Part shown: in pieces, positions 57,139 through 64,000 of the stretch | How the letters are laid out: every line of letters begins with the position of its first letter | How positions within the stretch are numbered: the first letter of the stretch is position 1 | NCBI GenBank assembly: GCA_036936605.1 | Contig: JAUPFV010000005.1 | Location: 1,539,670 to 1,603,669 of the forward strand | DNA length: 64,000 nt | Reading direction: 5' to 3' | Source: Limnanthes douglasii subsp. nivea | Taxonomy: Eukaryota > Streptophyta > Magnoliopsida > Brassicales > Limnanthaceae | The notes under the pieces: generated by a model | Told to the model about the DNA's origin: nothing | The model's input: the letters and a program-made list of their open reading frames with translations, nothing else | Databases searched by the model: none | Translations under genes and position numbers: made by a program

Positions 57139-57848
57139 GGACAATTCTGGTTGGCCATATCACATTTATTTTTATATTACAGTTATTGTTCTGTACAGCA
57201 AACTAAACATTTTTACATCCTGTGTTTTTGTATTGCTATTATTGGAGTTGTAAGAATTTCGCATCCTGTGTTGCGAATTATGTACAACATGTTGGTATAT
57301 TGTTACAAATATCTATCAGGATTACATGCGTTTTTATGTGAAATTTCACCAGGATGCGAATCGCTAGTAAAATCATATCAAACATTTATCAACATCTGAG
57401 GCTGCGAACTGTGTAAGCTATAACGTAATGTCTTTTCATATAAATATCAGGACTCCTGGCTGCGAATTATGACCAGAACATATGATAATAATTATGCGCA
57501 TACGTTTCGCATGATAGGGTGCGAATTAGGGCCAGAATTATGATGCGAATGGAGAACAATTAGAAGTCCTGATATTTGTCATATGATAAGCTGCGAATTG
57601 TGCTTTAATAAAAATACCAGGATATTCAATAAGGTTGAAAATAAGTAATATAACAGGTTAACATGCGAATGATGTGCAAAATATATTTGGATGCGAATCA
57701 TTTATATCATTGAAACTCTGTAAACAAATTGGATTACAAAAAAAAGGATTACAATATTTTCCTGCACTAACAACTGTTTACACATATCACTACAAGCTAC
57801 TGGTGCTAGTTAGTTGCATTCTAAAAAAACAAAAAACAAAAACCAACT
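57139..57848. repeat. intergenic cluster of TGCGAA palindromes and half-sites
   Basis: Full palindromes with 8-nt loops lie at 57256-57279 (ATTTCGCA / TGCGAATT, one mismatch) and 57504-57527 (GTTTCGCA / TGCGAATT). Single half-sites of the form GCTGCGAAT, GCTGCGAAC or GATGCGAAT lie near 57354, 57402, 57461, 57541, 57588, 57664 and 57690. ATATCAGGA words often stand next to them. The 3' ends of the transposase gene and of the small minus-strand gene must lie here. Confidence 0.85.
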
Positions 57849-58349
57849 CTAGCAGTTGGTAGAGGATTCATCACCATCTTTTTCCTCTTTCTCATCTTTG
57901 TGCTGATCATCTTTGTATTTCTCCTCTTTCTCTTCCACTTTCTCTTTCTCTTCCACTTTCTCTTCAGCTTCAATATCTACGTCCATCATGCTTAAAAATT
58001 TTGTCCTTGATGGACCAGCTTCGTCTTCCCTCTTCCTTTTGTTGTTTCGAACCGCTGCCGTTTGAGGTTGCACCTTTTCTGGCTGAGGTGCAGCAGCAAG
58101 CATTGGAACCTCTTCTGGTAGAGGTTCAGCAGCAACTAGTGGAACAACTTCCACTGGTTGAGAGTCAGCAGAGTAGTAGTCATCATACATGTCTAACCCA
58201 AAAACAGATATTGGACTGCTTGGTGGTGTTGCTGGCATGATCAACTCATCACTCCAGTTAACGGTTAAGGATGACCAGGAGTCACCCAGAGAACCGAGTG
58301 AACCAGAGTTTGAGTATGAGGTGGTTGTTGTGGTGGTGGAAAAAGACAT
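57849..58349 (-). CDS. intact 166-codon acidic protein of unknown function
   Basis: The only uninterrupted gene-like frame in the element. It starts MSFSTTTTTTSYSNSGSLG, has a Pro/Glu/Ala-rich middle (EPLPEEVPMLAAAPQPEKV), a basic NNKRKRED segment that could be a nuclear localisation signal, and a C-terminal half of Lys/Glu repeats (EEKVEEKEKVEEKEEKY) likely to form a charged helix. It ends in SSTNC. No catalytic domain is visible. A TATA box lies about 85 bp upstream and the leader has a CT-rich start region. It may be an accessory or regulatory protein of the MULE, or a captured host gene. Neighbours are the convergent transposase and the upstream, same-strand protease gene. Confidence 0.6.
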   Translation of the reverse strand: MSFSTTTTTTSYSNSGSLGSLGDSWSSLTVNWSDELIMPATPPSSPISVFGLDMYDDYYSADSQPVEVVPLVAAEPLPEEVPMLAAAPQPEKVQPQTAAVRNNKRKREDEAGPSRTKFLSMMDVDIEAEEKVEEKEKVEEKEEKYKDDQHKDEKEEKDGDESSTNC

Positions 58350-58432
58350 GACTGTTTGAATTCGAAGAGAAGAAGAGGTGTTTTTAAAAAAATATAGAGT
58401 TTGGTGTAAAATTAGCCTCTGGTTACTAGAGG

Positions 58433-58440
58433 TATTTATA
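58433..58440 (-). promoter_or_regulatory. TATA box of the small acidic gene
   Basis: The minus strand reads CCCTATAAATACC, a canonical plant TATA box, 84 bp before the ATG at 58349. TTCTTCTCTTCGAATTC lies between them as a typical pyrimidine-rich leader. Position and match are both good. Confidence 0.75.
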
Positions 58441-58975
58441 GGGAAAGGAGGTAATCATTACATAGCCTCCATGTCCAATGAGCATTTAATGAATTATGTA
58501 CTTGATTAGATTGTTTTTTGTGTGCTCAATGGAGAAAACGTTTACCAAGGAATAAGCCACAGCCTGTTCGTATCCTTGAACTTTCTATTTTTTATTTTTT
58601 ATTTCTGCACGAGGCTGCGAACTAATTTTAAGCTGGTATACCAGGCTGCGAACTGTTTGTGTAGTGATAAGCATCTATCAGCTTAGGCTACAAACTATTT
58701 GATGATAAGTTAGGCTGCAAATTATTTAATGATAAATAAGCATCTATCAGGTTAGGCTGCGAACTGTTCATACATATCAGAGATTTGCTGCGAATTATTT
58801 GGTTGGAATTAATCGAATATTAATCAACACTTATACATCAGGTTATGATGCGAACTATAAGCTAAGGAATATTCAAATTTCTGAAAATGTAATTTGTTTA
58901 TGTATGCACAACAAAACTAAAAATTACAACAGATGTATTTACAAGAAACAGATGTATTTACAAGCAATACACGAA
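58441..58975. repeat. intergenic run of TGCGAA half-sites
   Basis: Seven half-sites or close variants lie in the same orientation: GGCTGCGAACTAA near 58613, GGCTGCGAACTG near 58644, variants near 58684 and 58714, GGCTGCGAACTG near 58756, TGCTGCGAATTA near 58787 and GATGCGAACTA near 58848. Several are preceded by ATCAG or TTAGG. No coding content. The promoter-distal part of the acidic gene and the 3' end of the protease gene are here. Confidence 0.8.
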
Positions 58976-59283
58976 TCAGCCATATGCGATGCGGTCTTTG
59001 TCATTTAAAAAGTAATAAAACATTTCTGCTCTGAAGGCAATTACCATATCTGCATCGTATTTTTTCTGCACTGATCCATGCTCGATAATATCTCTTGCAT
59101 ATTTACAGACAAAGATACCACAGTACAGGGTGCCTCGCTTTTGTTGTGGGATGCCTCTTTCCACTTTCACCTTCCACCCTGTAGTATATTTAGGTAGGAA
59201 TCCTCTATCCAACAAATATTTAATCTGTGTATAATAATTAGTGTTAGGAATAAGCACAAAAACAAAAACAATTGGTGACATAC

Positions 59284-59560
59284 AATTCGCACCTTAGGCT
59301 GCAAATTATATGACAACAAATCCAACACAATTCGCACCTTAGGCTGCTAATTGTATGAAAATAAATCCAACATGGGCATGTCACACGATTCGCAGCTTAA
59401 GCTGTGAATTATTTGATATGCACCCCATTTTTTGTTGAAATGCCCCGTTCAACATAATTCGCATCATATGCTGCGATGATAGTTATGGATAGGCTGCGAA
59501 AAGCAATTGATTTACTCACAATTCGTAGCATATCCCGATCACAGTTCGCAGCCTGCATAC
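59284..59560. repeat. palindrome cluster in the last intron of the protease gene
   Basis: The 379-bp intron (59225-59603) holds 8-nt-loop pairs at 59284-59307 and 59329-59352 (both loop CCTTAGGC), 59387-59410 (loop GCTTAAGC) and 59456-59479 (loop TCATATGC). More half-sites lie near 59490, 59518 and 59547. Loops are often themselves palindromic. Confidence 0.92.
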
Positions 59561-60477
59561 TTAAAATGTATTTAAATTTAAGTGTATAGTTTGTAATATT
59601 TACCAGTAGTGCAGATGTCCTTGTGGTGTGGTCTATGGATTTCAGCCTAGGCAGAAGCGGATTGTAGTTTGAAATTGTCCTGGCGTCGATGTTAATGACG
59701 AGTAACGTCAAGTGGTTTACAGTGTCCTTCATCTCGGTGCATACTAGAACCATGATGATGTTGGCATCTTTGCGCCCCCATACCCACCAAATTTTCTACT
59801 TGCCAGCCTGCTTTCATTTGATGCTGCATCCAAGCAAGAGTATATTAAAATGAGAACATTTTATGAGAACTTTGTTCAATTTACCTGAGCTAAACTTACC
59901 GCAGTCATGCCCGAAATCAGTACGACGTCATGATGCTCTCCTTTAGCTTTAGTGCATGGAACTTTGAAGTCTGCTTCTTCAAGCATCTTTCGAATCCAAG
60001 CATCGATAACCTAACAAAGGAGTTGTAGATTTATGTTAAATATACAATACATATTTGAAACATTAAAAATAGAATTGGTTGACAATTGGATACCTTTACG
60101 TCTAGCTCCAGTTCTAAAGGTAGTGCCATGACATCACTCGCTTGCACCCTGATTCCATATGTAAACTTGGACTCTGGTAACTGCCATACCACTGGATCAG
60201 GGGTATCGCTCTCGTAGGTTTTAACTAACTGTATTTTGTGGTATTCTGCCAGATCGATACAGTCAGTTACTTTTGTTTTCTTTGGCCAGTCGCTGTATTC
60301 TACTACTGGCGGTTCCCGTATTGTTATTACGAACTCTTCTTCTTCCTCTGCCACTTGAGGCTACTTTTGTGTCAGTAGAGTAAAACTTGGCTCCTCTATC
60401 TCTTTACTGGGCTCGAGCTTAGTAAATAACAAAAATCAAAAGTAGAAGGGCGTCAGTAATTATAATTGCAACGACTC

Positions 60478-60600
60478 CAAACAGTTCGCATCTTAGGCTG
60501 TGAACTGTTTGCTTCTAGTCTAATAAATTTATTAGTATCTATCAGGGTAGGATGCGAACTTTTTGAGGTTCCACTGAATAGTTCGCATCCTACCCTGATA
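60478..60600. repeat. two inverted repeats in the exon 6-7 intron
   Basis: 60478-60511: arms CAAACAGTTCGCA and TGTGAACTGTTTG, loop TCTTAGGC, one mismatch in 13 bp. 60540-60600: a perfect 21-bp inverted repeat whose arms contain CAGGGTAGGATGCGAACT and AGTTCGCATCCTACCCTG, with a 19-nt loop and the half-sites facing the opposite way. The intron spans 60418-60677. Confidence 0.95.
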
Positions 60601-61109
60601 TTCGTTTGTAATACCCCAATCACTTTGCTAACACAAATCTCATGTTATGATGCGAAATCATTATAAGTAGGCCTTACCGCACGGTCAGCGACAACCAATG
60701 TCGTTGACTTGTTCGGCATATGATCTGGATCGTGTCGGCAGAAATCATTAAAGTCATCCTCCGACATGTTCTCCAAAGACTGTTGTATTATAGAATTGTA
60801 ATATACATTATCAATTTCATTTAAAAATGTCTGTGAAACTTGAGCGTAAATACCATCAACAAAAGCATCGGGTAAACCTACTGTGTTATCGTGGGACTCT
60901 GGAGCTTGTAGTTGATTTGTTACCGGGCCTACAGTTTCACGTTGGCTTAGCAATTCTGACTTTGCTGACAGCACCGTTGGTCTTTGAGGTTCCACCGAAT
61001 AAGTGGTGTTGTCTTCTAAGGATGGTCCTTCCTGGCTGAGTAGTTCCGTCTTCTCACCGGGATGGACAGGTTTTGACTCTTGAGGTGCTATCTCTTGAGT
61101 TAGCCTTTC

Positions 61110-61409
61110 TCTCTTTGCCAAGGTTATCTGTTGCTGCTGTTGTTGTTCTTGTTGTCCTTGTTTCTCTCGTTGTTGTTCTTGTTGCCGGTCTTCGTGTTGA
61201 ATTTGTGGCTGCTGGTGTTGTTGCTGGTGGTGTTCTTGTTGTTGTTGCTGTTGGTGTTGTTGTTGTTCTTCTTCTTGTTGTTGCTGTTGGTGTTGTTGTT
61301 GTTGTTGTTGTTCTTGTTGCTGTTGTTCTTGTTGCTGTTGTTGTTCTTGTTATTGCTGCTGGTCTTGCTGTTTCTGTTGTTGTTGTTGTTGTTGTTGTCT
61401 TTCAGTCTC
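61110..61409 (-). repeat. CAA/CAG trinucleotide tract encoding polyglutamine
   Basis: This is the first part of protease exon 6. The minus strand is almost pure CAA and CAG codons, with some Glu and His, over about 95 codons. One CAA has become TAA at 61350-61352. On the other strand it gives long Leu- or Val-rich frames that are artefacts. Confidence 0.9.
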
Positions 61410-61520
61410 CTGTTTCATACAAAAATCCAAAAAAATAAAAGGGTGGAAGGGTTAAGCATAAGTTAATCATTGTTGAGCACGATTCACATGCTGACCTGAT
61501 ATCTGTGTTGTACATTCCTA

Positions 61521-61604
61521 ACAATTCGCAGCTCAACATGCGTATTGTGTAATAACCAACCCACTAGTTTATTACACAATTCGGAGCTTAAGCTGCGAAA
61601 TGTT
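61521..61604. repeat. two palindromes in the exon 5-6 intron
   Basis: 61521-61548: ACAATTCGCA, loop GCTCAACA, TGCGTATTGT. About 61577-61604: ACAATTCGGA, loop GCTTAAGC, TGCGAAATGT. Each has one or two mismatches. The intron spans 61410-61663. Confidence 0.9.
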
Positions 61605-62562
61605 TGGACAAGACTACACAAGAGTCCTGATATTTGTTTGATAACATCATATCATCCACTTACATTATCTACCTCCTCTGTCTGTGTCTCCATGATGTCC
61701 ATCTCTGCAGATTGTACCGGTATGGGTGAATGGTTGGCATCATCGTTCCTTTCTTCTGGCAGTACTCCATCAGCATGGTGCTGATCAACATTAGACACGA
61801 TGCTTGCTGATCAGTGGATTCTTCTCTGTCTGGAAGTGCTGCTGGTACCTGCTCTATTGGGTTTTCAATCCGGAAAATCGGCTGAGAGATAACATTGTGG
61901 ATTTGTTGTGCTTCAAATTCCGCTATCTTGCGTTTCAATTCTTTCAGCTGCAAAAATGATAGCAAACTTTTTATAAACATATTAAGTGCTGATTGTAGTG
62001 ATTATTTAAGGTTCAAGTCATACTTACTTCTCTGGCCTGTTTTTCTATCTTTCTCTCGTACTTGTTTGTGTCGGCGTATGTCTTCAAACGCGTTGATTGA
62101 GCAACAATTACAGAAATCTCGGGATTAGGACCTCTGCGTTTGAGTACATAATCACTGATTGTTTCACTCATACTGGTTGTGTCGTCGTCGGAGGGCTCCT
62201 GCCTGGATTTTCCTTTGGTTGTGGTGGAATCGTTTGCTTGGAGAGTCTTGGTGGTGGAATCGTTGGCTCGGGTGGTATTGGTTGTTCGGGTCTGGGAGAC
62301 ATCACCTTATTCATTACATTCTGTGATGCTCGTCTCCTTTGTTTTGGTTTTGATGCTGTGCTTTTCCTCCTCTTTCTTGGTCTTTCTTCCGGTGAAGTAG
62401 AAAAGGTTTAAGCATCTTCATTATCTTCTCGTTCTCCGAAAGCTTCACTTTCAGCCTCGGTAAGCTGTAATGGACCTTCTAAAACCTACCAACAGAGGCA
62501 CATGTAAGTAAATTAATTGTTTCGAAAGTATGAGGGTGTAGACAAACAAATTGTTCTTTAGA

Positions 62563-62900
62563 AACAGTTCGCATCATATGATGCGAAATGTGTGATTTTA
62601 ATCATGTTAGAGTTGCAAAGAATTCGCATGCTGAGCTGTGAAATGTGTGTGGGACAATATGCTGCGAACTATGTGTAAAACATATGCTGTGAACTAAGTG
62701 TAAACCACATGCTGCGAACTAAGTATTTGTGTCAGGCTGCGAAAATGATTTATGCAAGCAGAGCTGCGAAATGTGTGTAAAACTATATGATGCGAACTGT
62801 GTGGAAAAAGAAGCTGCGAAGTAAAATTCATATCAGGCTGCGAAATGACTGATACATTTTCTAAGCAAAACGCATGATATGCTGCGAACTGTATGCACCC
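62563..62900. repeat. palindromes and half-site run in the exon 3-4 intron
   Basis: The 444-bp intron (62486-62929) has full palindromes at 62563-62592 (loop TCATATGA) and 62622-62645 (loop TGCTGAGC). Then come nine or so same-direction half-sites between 62660 and 62890, mostly GCTGCGAA or GATGCGAA followed by CTATGTG, CTAAGT, ATGTGTG or CTGTGTG, at 20-30-bp spacing. It looks like a small tandem array derived from one arm. Confidence 0.92.
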
Positions 62901-63958
62901 CCAGTTCAATACATATATAAAGCTTAGACCTGGTCATTATCCAGGTAGGGTGTTCTAAGAAGATATGTCATGGTTGATGCTTGGCACTCTAACCCCAACC
63001 ATTTGAAAAACCTTGGTATCGAGGTTGGCTTCGCTACCTCGTGGCCGATTGTTGTGTGCTCCATGATGAAGGGCTGCATGGGGATAAGTTTTATCAACAT
63101 GATGCTATATACATAACTAATTTTTATATTGAATAGATCAATCTTACAACTACAAGGGCGACGCAGCCGATGACTTTATGAGCTCTTTCTATTGCTAAGC
63201 AACTCCTGATAGACTGTCGAAGCTTGTACAGTATTGATTCAGCCCAGTCATAATTGTTTATTCTGTTGAGGTCTTCAACGTAATAAACCGTGCTCCAGCC
63301 CAGGATATCTCCAGATACGGAGTAGAATAGTGTGGAGCACAAAAACAGTATCAACAGCCTCGCAACATCTTCCAACTCATGCTCCTCTCCTTCGTTTATG
63401 GCCTTCTCTATACCCTCATGTAAAACCAATGACAACATGCTATGTTAGAAATGTACAGAATCTTGCTTTATAAAGATGAAGTCCATTTTAGACGTACATT
63501 TATAATGGCATTTGTTATTGTTTTGGTATTACTAGTTGCTACTTTCCTGCCAGTTTTACCTATAAAGTATTTCTTCATCATCCTTGATTCGTCCTCCTCG
63601 CCGGGTGCATACTTGTTGTGAAAAGCTCCGGTTTTTGTTAACGACATTTTCTCGGTGCCATGCCTCAACCCGAATATGATCTTGACATCGTTTTCAGTTA
63701 GCTTTATATACTTGTTGCCAATCCTAAAGGCGTCTCTATCCACAGAGAATTGCTCGATGATATACTGAATGATTTGGTAGAATTTTTTCCTTGCTAGCTC
63801 TGCCTCATTACGGATTTGGAACGCCGTTTTCAGAAGTGTGTAGAAGGGTGTGTTTCTTGCAGCTTCATTGTGGGCCCTTGTAATACGCATGTCTTTGAGT
63901 AGCTTCAGAAGGCTCACCAACCCTGATCTGTAGTAGCTAGGTTTTGTTGTCATACTTT

Positions 63959-64000
63959 CTGCACAAACACAAATCAGTTGGAGTGTCACAAATAATTCGC
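63959..64000. other. edge of the window, intron or leader with a half-site
   Basis: The sequence upstream of protease exon 1 (acceptor TTTGTGCAG on the minus strand) reaches CAAATAATTCGC at the very end. This is the start of another palindrome, so the pattern continues outside the window. Confidence 0.6.

Larger units (their letters stand above)
58976..63958 (-). pseudogene. ten-exon Ulp1-type (C48) cysteine protease gene of the MULE
   Basis: Exons inferred from GT-AG borders: 63958-63498, 63439-63148, 63073-62930, 62485-62028, 61947-61664, 61409-60678, 60417-60094, 60010-59900, 59823-59604 and 59224-58976, about 1,090 codons. Exons 1-3 (KLTENDVKIIFGLRHGTE, NYDWAESILYKL) look like the N-terminal part of transposon-borne Ulp1 proteins. 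Exon 4 has a basic RPRKRRKS and Pro-rich stretch; exon 6 starts with polyglutamine. Exons 9-10 hold the protease: VNHLTLLVINIDARTISNYN with the catalytic His, and LYCGIFVCKYARDI with the catalytic Cys. The Asp is Asn here. Such enzymes cut SUMO from proteins. Damage: TAA 62408-62410, TAA 61350-61352, TAG 60361-60363, and frameshifts in exons 4, 5 and 9. Exons may continue upstream of 64000. Confidence 0.85.
53597..64000. mobile_element. Mutator-like element carrying transposase and Ulp1-like genes
   Basis: The left boundary is placed at GGGAAATTGTACTTAAAG (53597). The preceding CTAATAATAAAAA continues into ATATAATAG in related copies at 51874 and 50080, but is interrupted here. Inside are a MuDR-type transposase gene (+), a small acidic gene (-) and a Ulp1-type protease gene (-). 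MULEs that carry Ulp1-like genes are known in plants, for example the KI/Kaonashi type. The right end lies beyond the window. Non-coding parts are filled with the palindrome described in the findings. Confidence 0.8.

Noticed and set aside
57849..58349. The plus-strand 79-codon frame at 58001-58240 as a gene
   Set aside because: It lies fully inside the minus-strand acidic gene, which has the TATA box and the longer frame.
59440..59560. An extra protease exon beginning at the acceptor before GCTGCGAACTG
   Set aside because: The reading is made of palindrome half-sites and does not resemble the protease. It fits better as part of the last intron.
61073..61466. Leu- and Val-rich plus-strand proteins resembling membrane segments
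   Set aside because: They are the complement of the CAA/CAG tract in the minus-strand protease exon.

Overview
The window is nuclear DNA of a flowering plant, probably a eudicot. It is strongly AT-rich, has GT-AG introns, and holds pieces of plant Ty1/copia, Ty3/gypsy (Tat lineage), L1-type LINE, Mutator-like (MULE) and Harbinger-like elements, plus scraps of host beta-tubulin and SOUL heme-binding genes. The species cannot be named from the sequence. I found no intact housekeeping gene, rRNA or tRNA. It reads as nested repeat DNA, and nearly every coding region is broken.

Layout. 1-0.64 kb: a 41-bp tandem array rich in AATTCGCA. 0.8-6.3 kb: a 600-bp repeat in two copies around an array rich in TATCTAGCAAT and a LINE RNase H remnant. 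7.5-10.4 kb: a decayed copia element (+). 10.4-11.1 kb: a copia gag remnant (-). 11.6-18.2 kb: a second copy of the TATCTAGCAAT array and LINE flank, holding beta-tubulin and SOUL fragments at 14.4-15.4 kb. 18.2-20.5 kb: the 5' half of a copia element (-). 21-35.2 kb: AT-rich DNA with two LINE pieces, gag and LTR scraps and small inverted-repeat transposons. 35.3-41.5 kb: a Tat-lineage gypsy element (-) with an antisense extra gene past its integrase. 41.9-53.6 kb: a 200-bp-armed inverted repeat, mutually related AT-rich repeats, and a copia element (-) whose 5' LTR and primer site survive.

53.6 kb to the end: a large MULE whose left edge is set by comparison with an uninterrupted copy of the flank. 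It carries a two-exon MuDR-type transposase (+), an intact 166-codon acidic gene with a TATA box (-), and a ten-exon Ulp1-type cysteine protease gene (-). Transposase and protease are both broken by stops and frameshifts; the small gene is not.

The most unusual feature is a short dispersed palindrome. Half-sites AATTCGCA and TGCGAATT (or the AGTTCGCA/TGCGAACT variant) are separated by almost exactly 8 nt. They crowd the MULE's intergenic DNA and its five long introns. I see none in its exons or its five short introns. The array at the left edge of the window uses the same half-site and the same 8-nt spacing, so both edges of the window may belong to related elements.
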